Counted from the stretch's first letter, positions 31,512 through 46,100 are shown. The stretch is 58,646 bases of DNA from Suillus spraguei (GCA_016800925.1 JABCPU010000406.1:1-58646), one strand, 5' to 3'. Program-made: numbers and translations. The notes: generated by a model from the sequence alone, not told the origin.

Positions 31512-31986
31512 TATATAGCGCCGTGCGCAGCGATTCCTCTATCGACCAGAGCTGCACATTAGGGTGCCACATGTCGAAGAACTCCAGATCTCCCGGAAGA
31601 ACATGTGTAAACTTTCTGATGATGAAGTGAATTTCACTCAACCTGCACAGACTGACATGCTTTGTGGCTCCTTATTGTCGAATTTCATGGAAGAGTACTA
31701 AACGACACCCTTTAGCCACAGCGTCCGCCGATCGCAGTCACGGTCGAGATAAGTTCTTTTTTGTCAACTTAATAAATTTCGTACATGTATGTTGTCCATC
31801 TGTCTCTTAAATTTTACCTTGGTACATTGTGATATCCTGCGTGGTTAACCTACTCAAAAAACTGTCAACATTAAGCATATTCCATGTCAAATAAACTCGG
31901 TACCTCTAGGTAAGTTCCAGTCAGATTTCTATATTCTTGCGATGAGGTACTTAGCGACAGATAGCTATATATCCAGAGGTATACTA
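31512..31986. other. no gene recognised
   Basis: A minus-strand open piece at 31,630-31,530 reads EIHFIIRKFTHVLPGDLEFF and may be a gene scrap of unknown family. The rest is AT-rich. Confidence 0.35.
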
Positions 31987-33295
31987 CTAAGCTATACTAT
32001 AACTACAATAATGTCCTTTGGGTGTATTAGGTAAGAATGTTAGTGATGCGTCATTTTGTTTGTATATACCGTGCAAAGACTCCATGGGATATTGCTGCGA
32101 GTTTCTGCGTTCTATCTCACTTGTTCCTCTAAGGACAGTTGAAATAAAATATTGACTGTGTTGACTGCTTGCAATGCGAATGAACACCATGTAGAAGGCA
32201 ATCGAGATGATCGGAACGTTCTAGTTGATCTAAGCTCAGTAATATGGATAACAGGTGTTGACAACGGAATTACCAAGTCTGCCATAACATACAGTCCATT
32301 GTTCGAGAGGACGAAACATATTATTGAGGAGCAGAGCGCCGCAGAATACAAAACAGCAGCATCCACAAGCACACGCAATAAAGGCAATTTCCCCTTCGAT
32401 GCGCGGATTTCGGAGACCTGGCGTTCGTTGATCCAAATGCGATAAGTCAACAACCCTACGCACATCAAGGTTAATATGAAACCTCAACAACTGCTTACGA
32501 CAGAGCGTACTTACCTGAACTGAGCAAATTTGTTACAAGTGTCAAAATCATGAACGTCGCAACAAAATGCCCATTCTGGTTGGTAAAAATATTGCCACTC
32601 GACGCGTGTGCAAAGTTGTAGACCCCAAAAGCACCAAACACTTCCAGACAATGTCAGGGCAGCAACTTCCAAAGTATGACCACTACGAACCTACAATACC
32701 ACACCACATGATGCAAGGCATAACGATGATCCACACAGATTGCCACACAATGTAACAACGATAAATCTTGTGAGAGAAGAGGGATTCCCATGAGCTGCAG
32801 ATTTCAAGCTTGCAAATTAAAATTTGAACCCACCACTAACCCATCGCCAAGCAGGGTTTGTAAGATGATTAGCACATTCTTAACCACAAACGTTCCTTCG
32901 GAAAGATCTTCAAAGAACGCTGCTGGATCACTTTGGGACGTGCCACGATGATTCACTAGTCCATCTTCAACACGGATGATACCTGCAGTTATATGCTTAG
33001 GAAGCTTCAGCGGATATCACTGGATGCAAGCGGCGAGACGCTAACTGCGGTACTCAGCAATAACAGTAGAGTAGCAACTGCAAGAGTTGGCCGATTGATG
33101 TCGCGTATGGATCGCTTGTAGGTGATTATCCAGATTGTACCTAAAAACATGAGGACTGAAAAGCCTGAAGAATGTTGACTTGGTAAGCACAGGACGAGCA
33201 AACTCATTGTGATACTCACCATATAAAATGGCCTCTAGCGTCAATGACATGACAGCAGCAGTATCCAGCGGGATGCCTGGTGAAGTCTGAGTCAT
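31987..33295 (-). CDS. seven-helix membrane protein (DUF6534/6533-like)
   Basis: Starts at ATG 33,295 (MTQTSPGIPLDTAAVMSLTL); exons follow with hydrophobic helices: FSVLMFLGTIWIITYKRS, LAVATLLLLLSTA, a loop IIRVEDGLV...FFEDLSEGTF, VVKNVLIILQTLLGDGLVYR, IIVMPCIMWCGIV, FVATFMILTLVTNLLSS, LRVLVDAAVLYSAALCSSII and VPIISIAFYMVFIRIAS, with a polar tail ending at 31,987. The motif 'LQTLLGD..V.YRCY.VW' and the cytosolic 'YRIW..ER.VS' followed by a LVDSAVLYS-type helix are diagnostic, as I know it, of a large Agaricomycete family of predicted receptors or membrane proteins without known function. Introns are short. One junction needs a CTAG acceptor at about 32,230. No certain disabling change was seen. 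Confidence 0.7.
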
Positions 33296-34229
33296 GATGA
33301 AAATGACGCCGATGAATGTATGACTCTGTGGGCATTGGCTAAGCTTCGCTATCGTTATATACAAGAAATATTCGGCTTAGCTCGGGTGTCAGTCACCGAA
33401 GCGTGGATCAGCTAATTGCATCGATATACCCTGCAGGGCCAGGCATCCCCGGAATACTGAAAAATATAAGTTACTTGAAACACCATGCAACACATCCTCA
33501 CCCACTCAGCACGGATTGACCTTTTGTTTAATAGTTGAACTTGGCGCATTGCCTTCATGGTGGCCTCTGAGCGCGCAACATGATGGGATCATAGCTAAGA
33601 AAGTCACTTGGGCAGAACTCCGAGATAATAGGCTTCGATCGGTTAGTAAAGTTGTGGGTCCATGCAGACATGTACTAACTTATGTAAACTTAGGTAAGTA
33701 ATTTTACATATGACGGTGCCACGCTGGTGATGTTGCTTCTACCCCGGAAAATTTAGACCACACTGCGAGAGTATTAGGATCATATATATCAAACGTGCAC
33801 TCTGAGAAGATTGGACTCAGGATATGTCGGACATGATTGGCCTTAGATGATCACTTGGATTTGAACCCAAGCACCAAGCTACATTGTGAAGGGACAGGAC
33901 AGAGAAGATAGTTAGTGCATGTACTATTTATCACTGTAGTAGAACCACGACAGATACTATTGTAACTGTCATGCAATGTAGGATGCCAAAAAGGAACAAC
34001 GATGCTACCGATAACCAGAGCTCTCAAACCCATCAGGAGATATGGTAATGGAGACATTGCATTGATCGATAACAACAGATATGCCATCGAAAGCAACATA
34101 GCCAGCAAAGGGCAAGACATGAAGAATGATGTTTTTGGAGACAGGTTAAGAGCCAGAAATGATCGCAGTGGTATTGAGGGTCATAAAGAGCATCACAATA
34201 GTCAAGATAAGCAGATATATCATGAGGAA
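33296..34229. other. no gene recognised
   Basis: Upstream of the membrane-protein gene. A minus-strand hydrophobic piece IYLLILTIVMLFMTL at about 34,200 may be a scrap of another membrane protein; stops follow soon. Otherwise no feature. Confidence 0.35.
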
Positions 34230-35895
34230 CTAGTTCAGGAGGTCAGGTTGAGGTAGGTGCGACTGACTCACCTCGTCATCACCAAGGCGGATGCGAGTGC
34301 TCTGAGCCTTGGCACGCGCGCTTTTGACGAACTTGGAGAGGAAGAATATGCCGAGCGGGAAGACAGTAGCAAGAATGGCAAAGACAGTGCTGGAGACCGC
34401 ATTCTGGGAGCTTCTGGCTGATAATGGCGTAGTTCTGTAACAGTGATATTAAGAAGGGCAAATTCAAAAACTAGTGTGGGTGCATACCTCGATTCTGTAG
34501 ATGAATTCCGTTGCAGCAATATCATACTTGTGACCGAAAGCGTGATAGGTCTCGAAGGGGCCGTTAGTGCCGTTCTTGAACTTGATCCTGATGAAGTCAC
34601 GGTCTTCAGGGGGAGGTCCGCGACAGAGCTCGAAGGCAAGAGCAGAGGCATAGTTCGCTGTAGTCCTTGTATTAATCGGCTGAATGCATTAAAGTGAGAT
34701 CATACGCACGGAAAGCAGCAAGCTCAGGGTTCTCCTTGGTCATCTCAAGCATGTGGAACAGGGAGATAAAAGGCTGGTAGGAGGTCTTGATGAGGAGGAA
34801 CTGCAGAGGGTCACCGTTGAATGCAATCCGCTGGAGGGAGCCCAGGACCGTGTGGAGGATCGTGCGGCCAGCCACTGAACAACCATAAGATTAGTAGTGA
34901 AAAGCGTACATAAATCGAAATCGGCTCACAGTTACCAATGCCACCAACATCAGTGTCCGAAAAGATGGCGTTCTCGTGAAAGATAGCAAATCCGCGAGCC
35001 TGTTCAACCAACGTGGGAGGAAGACGGTGAGCGTATGTCTTGTTGTGGGAGACCCCAGTCGAGATGTAGTCAAAAAATCTGGAAGAAGTTCAGCCCGGCA
35101 TCGGTGATCTAAGTTAGATGATGACGCACATTCCACTAAATCAGAGATAATCAGCATTTGTATCAAATAATGAAAGATAGGACCTACAGCATTGACAAGA
35201 GTAGTAGGGTGGCCGAAACCGTAGTCCCTGACAGCACCGAAGAAAGGACCGGCAGCCTTTTCGACCTCTCTGAATTCAGAAGACGAGTAAACGTCGGCGA
35301 TATGTTGTTCGAAAGCCTGCAGGTCATGGTGAGATCGCAGTTCCCAGCTTTGAACTTTTGTATTGCTTACCGGGCAGTCAATCCATGGCTCAAGGGCCTT
35401 GTCGTTACCGGGATCGAAAGTCTCGATGGCAACATACTGGTAACCACCAAGGGGAGCAACGACAGTGGTCTCGTTGGCAAGGACAATCCTGTTGGCAGGG
35501 TTGGGAGGGAAAAGACCCTGGAGGAGGGCGATAGCAGAGTCAAATATCACGGGACCCTCACCGCCAGCTTTTGCATGGACGTGGACCTCATGAGCGTCCA
35601 CTAGGTCGGTTTTCATGTTCGCAATGAATGAAGGAGAAGATGCGGACATGTATGTCGAGCGAAGGAAGGACCCGAGCTGGTGGGACTGGGCCTGTAGTAC
35701 GGGTTGCTTCAGCTACAGAATTTACAAGCCGTATACCAGTGACTTACAGCACCGAGGGCAGTGCTTTCGGTATAGGAACTCTCATAGGTGATGGGGTCCT
35801 GGTAGTACTCTGTGCGGTCACCATTATGGGCGATGACGAGAACACCAAGAACGTCAGTGTTCGGAAAGCACTCGGGGAGCGCAGCATGGGAGCTT
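34230..35895 (-). CDS. histidine phosphatase superfamily protein, membrane-anchored, atypical active site
   Basis: Minus strand. The first visible exon (about 35,893-35,755) reads ALPECFPNTDVLGVLVIAHN then GDRTEYYQDP. Next, after a 56-nt intron, comes QSHQLGSFLRSTYMSASSPS, and later VHVHAKAGGEGPVIFDSAIA, FPPNPANRIVLANETTVVAP, NAIFSDTDVGGIGN and FRIKFKNGTNGPFETYHAFG-like text. The last exon holds one transmembrane helix, VSSTVFAILATVFPLGIFFL. This order matches the fungal branch-2 histidine acid phosphatase family, secreted or surface phosphomonoesterases. The catalytic RHGxR is here HNGDR, lacking the nucleophilic His in its usual place, so activity is doubtful. The first exon with a signal peptide was not found. 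Confidence 0.7.
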
Positions 35896-38177
<2,282 letters not shown>

Positions 38178-38408
38178 CATCTCCAGACTCAAGCGTGAAG
38201 GTGAAGCACATTTCGGCCTGCCTGAAATTCCCAAGCACCCCATCATCTCGAGCCTCGTCAACTATGTCAACGCACTGCTCTCTAAGGACAGCCAGACTGA
38301 GGAGTACGACCCCATTGTTCCCCTACAGCTGACTGGAAACAAAACACCGATCTTCTTCATGCACCCTGGTGTCGGAGAGGTTCTCATTTTTGTCAACCTC
38401 GCCAAATA
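38178..38408 (+). pseudogene. NRPS-like (quinone/atromentin-synthetase type) thioesterase start, fused to SEC23 fragment
   Basis: Directly after the SEC23 exon a different protein is readable: [20 protein letters not shown], then [20 protein letters not shown] and [15 protein letters not shown]. 'PIVPLQ..G.KTP[IL][18 protein letters not shown]' is what I associate with the N-terminal part of the thioesterase domain in basidiomycete A-T-TE synthetases that make atromentin-like quinones. The catalytic GxSxG Ser would lie further on and is absent, because a 56-bp dispersed repeat starts at 38,409. A chimeric fragment with no complete domain. Confidence 0.7.
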
Positions 38409-38464
38409 CTATATCATATGTCTCACCTGTCTACAGGCCTCTACGTGACCCATGACAAAGTTAG
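38409..38464. repeat. 56-bp dispersed repeat, copy 1
   Basis: Starts CTATATCATATGTCTC, holds CCTGTCTACAGG (palindromic) and ends CATGACAAAGTTAG. It matches 46,045-46,100 with three substitutions. Here it joins the thioesterase and mitochondrial-carrier fragments. Confidence 0.9.
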
Positions 38465-38982
38465 GGCACTGAGGCTGGCGTACCAGCAATAACCTCCGCC
38501 AACATCGACTCCAACATAGTAAGCGCCTTGCTCCCCTGCCTCGAATTCAGAATGATCCCTCGGGAACGTTCATAGAAATAATAATACACCCTGCCAACGT
38601 TCTAAGTGTGAGTGGAACACAGTGCGGGGTGCTCGGGAAGCTTTACCCATTTGTGACAGCTATGCCAAGTAAACTTGGGCTCAAACCGCTATAAAGGCCC
38701 GCAATGCCCTCGCGCTTGACAATCTCGAGGAGATGTTGAGCTAGGCTCTGTCAACACGCGTGAGCATTAGGCACAAGAAAATAAAATATTACACCTCGAG
38801 TTGTAGTCACCTTGGAATCATTCTACACGTCGACTGCGGCACACGTCGATAGGGCTGCGGGTATGAAGGACCACTTAAATTTGCACTCACACATAATAGG
38901 ATACTACGTACTATGTTGCGGACATGACAATGATGCCACCGGCAGCGCCTGCGAGTGAATGAATGGCAGAGTCACTTACCAT
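38465..38982 (-). pseudogene. mitochondrial/peroxisomal carrier family N-terminal fragment
   Basis: ATG at 38,982 starts SDSAIHSLAGAAGGIIVMSA, then (after introns) QSLAQHLLEIVKREGIAGLY followed by SGLSPSLLGIAVTNG, then VYYYFYERSRGIIL and ALTMLESMLAEVIAGTPAS. 'LAGAxGGIxAMxxT' and 'EGxxGLYSGLxxSLxGIAVTNxVYYYFYE' fit the solute-carrier (SLC25) family, closest in my memory to the peroxisomal adenine-nucleotide carriers. Only the first of three repeats is present. The second exon (PLI..STR region, about 38,810-38,880) is degenerate. The fragment ends at the 56-bp repeat. Confidence 0.75.
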
Positions 38983-39507
38983 GATGTACGAGACTATGGT
39001 ACGTGTGTCTGAGGGCAAAGAAAGATCAGAACAGGATAGTTTTCCGTATTCGTATTCTGGGTGACAGTGGTAGAAATCTGATGAAAGGAGCTTGGCGCCC
39101 GTGTCTTTTTTTTTTTTTTTTGATCAGCGGCTTTGCAATTTGGAACACGAAAGGCTTTAGATGCACGGAGGGTGTCAAAGAGGAGGTACGGTGAAGTGTC
39201 ATTAAGGTTGGCACCCTTATATTGTCATATAATTGTTCTCAACTTGTATATATAAGCCTAGTCTACAACATATATAAGCAATGATATATTGTACCAATGA
39301 TGATCGTGCTATGGTTTAACTTACAATATATCAAAACAACGCAATATGTGAGTCTTCTACAATGGACGCCTACTGATGTAATAAAATACAACATCTACTT
39401 CAATTGAGTTTGATGTATAGACATGTCGACGAACAGTATGTAGCAATTAGTCACCTAAATACACGTATGGTCATTGCTTCTGGTTCTGCCATGCTGGGCA
39501 TCGGGCC
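38983..39507. other. AT-rich spacer with an 18-base poly-T run
   Basis: A T run lies at about 39,105-39,121, next to short TATATA tracts (39,245-39,300). No gene seen. Confidence 0.5.
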
Positions 39508-40380
39508 TTACTTGTCGACCTTGAACGTATCATCCTGCATCTGTCTAAGCAACTGCTGCATCTCCTCGACATCCTTCTTAAAGCCATTAGAGCTGCCGCT
39601 AGAATCCTGCCTTGTGGAAAATGAGTCGCCAATAGTTGCTTTACTGTCATCCAGTATGAGCCATTTGTCCAACTGCTTGGGATTTGAGGCGGTAGTGCGT
39701 ACGGACGATGTCGCCAAAGGGTTCTTGAGATTACCGAGCATCTGCAACATCAAAGGTAAGGAATGACAGACATAGTTCTTACCGCAGTCTTGACAACCAT
39801 CCTCCAGACATTGAAAGAGTCTAACAAAAAGTCAGGAAAAGTGCTTATCATTGAATTCAGCCACTCACATTGCCTCGACTGGGGAGTACCACCATCGTTC
39901 GCCCATCCAGGCTCGTTAAGATAAGGTTCCTCGCAAGGGATCATGGACTGAATGGATATAAGGACCTGCAAGGTGTGAGCACAAATACCGAGAGACAGCA
40001 GAGGAGCGCAAACTTGTAGCATTGTTGATTTTCCAGAGACCCACCCTGGTCCGGACCATGTACCGAGAAGAGATAGGCAGACTTTGCCATCCTGAAATAC
40101 GATGAGAATGTGATCACTTCGTGGATCTCAGCACTCACTGCATAGAGATTAAGATTGAACCGATACTTTCCACCATTGGTCTATCAAGGAATCTCAGCTA
40201 TATAGACAAGGCAATCACTCACCGTCATGAATTTGACGCTTGGAGGAGCTTGGTTATAATTCGGTCCAAGGAAGATATCAAACAAGAAACTGCAGGATCT
40301 CTGAGCACGAGAAATGTGTTTTCTGAGTTATTCACCAGCCATCTTGATACCTAGAAAACGAGAGTGAGAGAAGCTCAAGA
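39508..40380 (-). pseudogene. ubiquitin-conjugating (E2/UBC) domain gene, BRUCE/UBE2O-like, 5'-truncated
   Basis: Minus-strand exons read FDIFLGPNYNQAPPSVKFMT (about 40,282-40,224), NGGKYRFNLNLYA, DGKVCLSLLGTWSGPGW (about 40,090-40,040; the Cys of GKVCLSL is the expected ubiquitin-accepting residue), VLISIQSMIPCEEPYLNEPG (about 39,966-39,907), then FPDFLLDSFNVWRMVVKTA and a C-terminal exon QLDKWLILDDSKATIGDSFS ending FKVDK at 39,508. The 'GKVCLSLLGTW..GPxW' and 'QVLVSIQS[ML]I...PYxNEPG' signature is typical of the large E2/E3 hybrid enzymes BIRC6/UBE2O and their fungal relatives. The part before FDIF has a TAA and no plausible continuation, so the long N-terminus is missing. The rest looks well preserved. 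Confidence 0.8.
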
Positions 40381-41145
40381 AAGCGAGACATCAGGGACGT
40401 CTTGGATAACTGTCGGACTTTGAACTAAACCGTCTTGCATGCCACTGTTATGGTAATGAATAACGTAACTCCCAGTGAACGTCAATGCAAACAACAGGCC
40501 ATTACATCGCACCTGGCACTAGCAATAGTACAGGCTTCTCTTTGAACAAGGCTTCTGCTAGATGTTCTGAAAGTCGAAGAGAAGAATTTATCAGTGAAAT
40601 ATCCACTGCAAAAGATGTCAATCAGGTCATTAAGGCCCTCGAGGAACTTCGAGAGCATATATATGAGAAGTACTCTGATTGCTGTGACTGCTTTTTGATG
40701 TCTAATCATTTCTGTGTCGCTAAGGTCATCATTAAGAACATCGAGGATCCCGTCCGGTGCTCAATGGTGCAGAGAAGGTGAATGACAAGCAAACAGAGCA
40801 TGTGTCAGGTACTGGTATTCGTTTGACGAAGAAAACAATACATATTCACTATAGTGATCGGTAGTGACGCATGCGCACTAAGTCTCCTGACTTCTACTTC
40901 TGATCACTTTCTCATTGACTGACTACTATTGCCTGATGTGTGGTATTTCTATTTGCCATGGCATGTACCAGTGCTTGGGTATGATGATTTCTGCATGACT
41001 TGTCTTGTCTCTTTCGACTCTTGAGGTTTCTCATTTCTTTTTATGGGTAGTCACTAGTAGTCTGTACCTACAGCTATATAGCGATCTCAATCTTCATGAG
41101 TCTATCAACTAGATCTTCACGCCTGCGCACCTAGTCAACAGCTGT
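40381..41145. other. no gene recognised
   Basis: Open on both strands around 40,485-40,780 without a family resemblance. Near 41,101 the sequence TCTATCAACTAG.TCTTCAC repeats that at 18,220, just outside the XRN1 copy 3 homology. Confidence 0.35.
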
Positions 41146-44100
41146 AGAAGCGTTTCACTTACCTGTCCCCAGGACATAAATGACACATCCCACACAACAC
41201 CCATCGACTTTGTATTCAACCCAACGACAACACCCTTTGCAGACAACGGAACTCCACCTGAATCTTGAACCATAGTAACCCTGTCTCTCAAGGCAAAGCG
41301 CTGGTTCTGGAGTCGATAGATAGCGTGCGATGGTTTTAGAACTGCGTGACGAGGGATATTCTTCACAATGGCGTGCTTGATTGCAGCTTTGGACCTGTTC
41401 TTATTGATGTCATTGGCAACCTGTTCAATTTCTTTGACAGTGCTCTAAAGACAGTTTTGAATGAAACGTGACTCGGGATAAACGGCGATTCTATACCTTC
41501 GCTAGGCTGTCCGAGAATAGGGAAACTGGCTCAAGATCTCGGACTCTCTTCGATTTGAACCACGACCTTACTTCCTTGACCCCAGCATCAGCGTGAGAGT
41601 CAAAGATGTCCGTAGCGCGAGCCATATCTATCATCCTGGAGATGAGATCAAGGAATTGTCGGGCAAATCCAACAGCTTACCGTCGCCCCCTTGGTCCAGA
41701 CAGGACCAACCTTATATTCACGAATGAGGTCAACTGCCTTCTCGCTAAACTCCCAATAACGACCAGCCTTCCGTGAGTAGTCAATAACTTTCAAGCCTTT
41801 GGCCTCGAACTTGATGCTCAGTCCGAGATTGTTCTTTTGATGATCGGAGGTGAGAACCATGAAACTTGACGTGATTTTGGAGAGCACTCTGGGTAACATT
41901 CCGATTGTGGAAGCTGCTTTGAACGATGGCAAGTAGTGCTGTGAAACACAACTATCAACAATAATCTTGAACTTGTTATTCTCTGTTTTATCTGAAAGGA
42001 AGAACTACGAGATCATTTAGAAAGATAATTTGTGGTAGGGCATTGTGACATACTGCCAGAACAACAGACAAAGCGCTGTCAGTAGTTGAAGACACCTGGG
42101 CAGCCACACCATACGCGTGTTCGCCAAGGAAGAAAATGTTCGTTCCGTCAGGAAATTCCTCCGACAGAGGTGGAGCATCCTTCTCGAGGAACCTGGGATC
42201 TTCGGATGCAACTTCTGAAATGACCATCTGGACGGCTTGTTCGAGTTCTTTTTCGGGTCCTTCGTAGTCTTTAACCAATGCGCCTGATTCTAAGCGTTTC
42301 AAACCTGCACGAATGTGTAACGAGCGGACGTCCATAAAGTACCATCACGCACCTTTTAGCGAACGGACGTGCACCAGGACATCGACGACCAGTGATCACT
42401 CCACATCTCTTCGAATATAGCGTCTCAGTCCGCTCAGCTTTTCCCTTCCAATGGCTCAAGTTCTGGTGGGAATGCGGATTGGAAACAACCTTCGCCAGAG
42501 TACCGGGCACGAGTACCAACTTCTCGTACTTGAACAATGAATCGGAAACGGCCGTGACCAGCCCTTCTTGCAAGAAAGGCCAACCGATGAAAGTGCATTT
42601 GCCAACCATTTCCTGGGCGATATCCTCTACCTTGCGGTTTTCGTGAGGATTTTGTATGTGAACTGCCATCGACTTGTTGCGGCTTTCGGAACCGTGTACA
42701 TTGACACCGTGAAGGCCTAGTTGTGCTGTGTGGGGTAATGTACCCACAAAGGGAATCCAGCGAGGGCTTTTGCACCGAGGCATACACCTTCGCATAGTCC
42801 AGGGACGAGATGGAGTCCATCAAGAGTTGGTAGGTCGAAGGATTCCATCTTACATGTGCAACGATATATAGGAGGGAAGAAATCCGGTAACGATGAAGGA
42901 TAGACTGTGGACTCTCCAGGACTGAAGATAAATTTGGTACTGGTTCCAAACCCATTGCGGCGGCGTTCCTCTGGGGTCAACCTATGTTCTCGAGCTGCAC
43001 ACATGGGACGATGACGAACTACAACCAAAAAGCGGAATTTGCTACTCACATTTCATTGCTCGTAACAGCCGCTGCTCATCAATAAAGGGAATCTTAACGA
43101 TTGCTTCCCATTCTTGCTTCTTTCCATTTAAGTCTTGCTCAAATTCAAGAGGGTAAAAGTCCAATATCGGTGAATTTGGATCGTGCATTAGGTCCTATGG
43201 TTGATTAGTCTAATGCATGACACAGGCCACTGAACATACTTGATATGCTATCGGAATATGCTCCATGCTTGCGGACGGGAGGACGCCCATCAGTTGTTCG
43301 AAAGGACGGAAAGGTTTACCCAGCTCGAACATGAACGACTTGTCACCAAGGTCACGTAAATCTTGAAGAAAATGTGAACATAGCACAATGAGGACAGGGA
43401 ATGTAAAAAGTACCAGATATCCGCGGGGCGTGATGGTAATTGTAAAACCAGCCCCAGGAGGCGATCCCACTGTAATAGTGATGCATAACCCATTGTAGAC
43501 CCTCTGCGTAGCGGTATATCAAGTCGTCCATCTCTTTAGGGTCATCATAGGTGATTCCAAGTTTCTCCTGTCGAGCAACCGGTTGGTCTGACGAACGGTA
43601 TACAAGGCGGGGACGCACCTTGTAATATCCTCTCTTCCATTCGGACATTTTGTCGTTGATGGATTGTTCATGTCGTGCGTCAAAACCCCCACCTTCTTCA
43701 TCATCCACCACAGGGGCCTTGTCGAATTTCTTTGACACTCGATCTACTGCAGCCCTACCTTCATCATCATCTTCCTCCACATCTTCCTACTCGCCCTCAC
43801 TATTCCTGTCTCCGTTAGCCTGCTCTGGATCAGTTTCTGCCAAGGGTTCGTCCCAAAATCCTAGGAGCCGCCATGTGACAAGATTTTGATCCTCTTCATC
43901 GTACTCATCCCATGTAACCGACAGATGCAACTCCTCCGCCAGGGTGCTGATGAACTTCCGTTCCCGAGCGGGAAACGTATTAGGCATTGTCAGGGCTGCA
44001 GTACGGTGCTGTGAGGGTTTCCTGCGGTTTTGCAATACGAACTGCTGCACTTGATCAAAAATGTCTCGTTGAGGGCACGTAAGAACTAACATGGACTAAT

Positions 44101-44219
44101 TGTTAGTTGTCGACAGGAAGAATGGAAAACTGTACCAAGCTTAGCACGCTTGCGCGCAAGTTCCATTTCTTCTACGTGTTTGCTCCGCTTTCCTTTGAAC
44201 CAATTCGAGTCCACATATT
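41146..44219 (-). pseudogene. XRN1: XRN1 5'-3' exoribonuclease fragment, copy 3
   Basis: Collinear with copy 2 over its whole length, in opposite orientation, about 97 percent identical by eye. The same exons are present (FPARERKFISTLAEELHLSV, YRYAEGLQWVMHHYYSG, REHRLTPEERRRNGFGTSTK, IQNPHENRKVEDIAQEMVGK, GTNIFFLGEHAYGVAAQ) and the same nonsense codon TAG at 43,787-43,789 (SEGE-stop-EDVEEDDDEG). At the gene-5' side it joins a TIR at the same base as copy 2. At the gene-3' side it continues a few bases further than copy 2 (GTAAGTGAAACGCTTCTA) before losing homology, and no TIR is found there. The nuclease N-terminus is missing. Confidence 0.92.
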
Positions 44220-44269
44220 CTAGAGGTGTGGTCTTTCATCCGCGCCCCCGCAGGCATCCTAATATAATA
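44220..44269. repeat. TIR of XRN1 element copy 3 (diverged)
   Basis: CTAGAGGTGTGGTCTTTCAT to GCATCCTAATATAATA, followed by TA (44,270-44,271). About ten differences from the 51-bp TIR, several of them C-to-T or G-to-A. Position relative to the XRN1 sequence is identical to the left TIR of copy 2. Confidence 0.8.
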
Positions 44270-44380
44270 TAGTGCCGCCTCCACGGGAATAAGACCTCCA
44301 TAGCTTATTCGAGAAGAATCCACACAAATCCGTATGCTGCTTCGCATCTGAAAAACGATCCTTTGTATGCTTTGGCAATG

Positions 44381-45903
44381 TCATAACAGTAGGTCGGTGG
44401 TGGCAGAAGTGAACTGGGTTAAAGCAAACCCGACGAGGGAGCTGGAGCCATCGAATACAGTGTAGAAGTGCTGGATAAATGTGTAGCCAAGAATAAAGTC
44501 AAACCCTCGGCCAGAGCGCCCGCCAATGTCTCGAACGATGACATATATGGCACCGACAACAGCATGGGGAATCTCGGTGTTGAGAGAACGAGGCCAGATT
44601 TGGGCACCAGGGGTGCGACTGAACATTGTCTATGCAAGATGGTGAACAAGGGATGGAAGGTCTGACAGAATTGACATACATAGCCAATATGGAAGTCCAA
44701 GTTCTGTAGGGTATTGTACCAATTGGGGGGAATACGGAGAAGATCAGTCGTCTGATCCTAAGTAGCGCTGGTTGCAGCCTGGTACTTCTCAAAGGCATCT
44801 ATCGAACACTGATTAGACCATTATTACTCGCTGCACTCTAAATACACACCGGAGGCAAGGTAAAGAAGGGTGGTGCCGGGATCGACGATACCAGCAGTGA
44901 AGCCCAAAATTGTCGTCTGGCCGTAGGTGATCATCTGATTGATACGGTATACCCCAATAGCGCGATGAGGCTGGCATAGCGGTGATAGGACTGGAACAAA
45001 ACAACTTCTATCAGTCTGAATTGATCTAGGAACTGAGGTAGCTTACGTGTATGCAACGTTACCAACGTACTTGGTAGAGTCAGTTCCAAAGGTGAGCTCT
45101 CCGAATTGGCCGTCTGGTTCCCTAGCGACGGGCTGGAAAAAGACACCGACAACCTGCCGACCAATCTTGCCTTGCAGATACAGGTAGTCAGTAAAACTCG
45201 GGATCGTGGCACCCCAGTCATTCTTGATATTTCTGTGCGGCAAGTCTTCGGGGCCGATGCCAGGGATACCATCTTCACCTCCACAGAAGCCCAACAAAGT
45301 AGAAGCAACACCGAGTTGGAACCAGGTGACGGCGAGCCCACCGAGAGTGACAGTATCGTAGAAGATAGGTCCTATAGATGATCGTAGGTATTCAAATTTT
45401 CAACTTATGATATTGTTGTATGTCATACCAGAGAAGGAGAACTGGGTGCCAGTACTCTGATCGCCATAGTTTGTCTTTATACGGCGTCCAGACATGACGC
45501 TGGTGTCGGTTCTCTTGTATGTAGTGGAGGCGCCAAACCATGTGATTGGGCTACCAGTGTTAACAACCAACTTGTCTTCAAAAATGCATTAGCAGACGCA
45601 TGTTTTCTCAGTGTTGAACTGACAGATTGTGGGGGGTTCGCCAATGCTAACTTGTACCTGGTAATCGAGAAAGGTGGTTGTGGTTTTCACAAGAATGCTA
45701 TCAGCACGTCGGCCATGCGTGCCGTAGTCCCTAAAAGCCGCTAAATGAGCTTTATCGTGCTACAAGAAGTCGATAGTACCATTGGAGAGGTTTAGCCTCC
45801 TGGCAAGGGGGAGGGTGATGAGTGAATCGCGTACATCAACAACGGACGATCTCGTGATTGACAAAGCAAGTAAAACTGTCAGCAAGGATGCAGCGAGGAA
45901 CAT
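44381..45903 (-). pseudogene. secreted A1 aspartic protease, inactivated (A)
   Basis: ATG at 45,903 gives a signal peptide FLAASLLTVLLALSITRS. The propeptide frame has TAG at 45,760-45,762 (TIDFL-stop-HDKAHLAAFRDYG). Later exons read DYQVQVSIGEPPTICQ, a first active-site motif VVNTGSPITWFGA where pepsins have DTGS, VVGVFFQPV and FGELTFGTDSTKYVGNVAYT, a second motif IVDPGTTLLYLASDAF where DTGTT is expected, and the C-terminal FILGYTFIQHFYTVFDGSSS then LVGFALTQFT. These are the landmarks of fungal pepsin-like proteases. A changed first catalytic Asp (to Asn), DTG to DPG, and a nonsense codon make it inactive. It lies in tandem behind a second protease. Confidence 0.85.
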
Positions 45904-46044
45904 GGCTTACTGGAAAGTAATATCATACTCAGTAGCCCATGGGCCATTATATACTCATGGCACGTATGAAACGTCTCCCCTCGAAAAAGCAATGGTGAGG
46001 TAGTTGCGATCCGAGTGCAAAGATTCGACTTTTTGCTTTTGATT

Positions 46045-46100
46045 CTATATCATATGTCTCGCCTGTCTACAGGCCTCTATGTGACTCATGACAAAGTTAG
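46045..46100. repeat. 56-bp dispersed repeat, copy 2
   Basis: Same sequence and orientation as 38,409-38,464 with three C/T-type differences. It lies where aspartic protease B loses its coding sequence. Confidence 0.9.

Noticed and set aside
38409..38464. Helitron 3' end (hairpin near terminus) in the 56-bp repeat
   Set aside because: The palindrome CCTGTCTACAGG is there, but the ends do not give TC...CTRR in either direction and the insertion context is not A^T.
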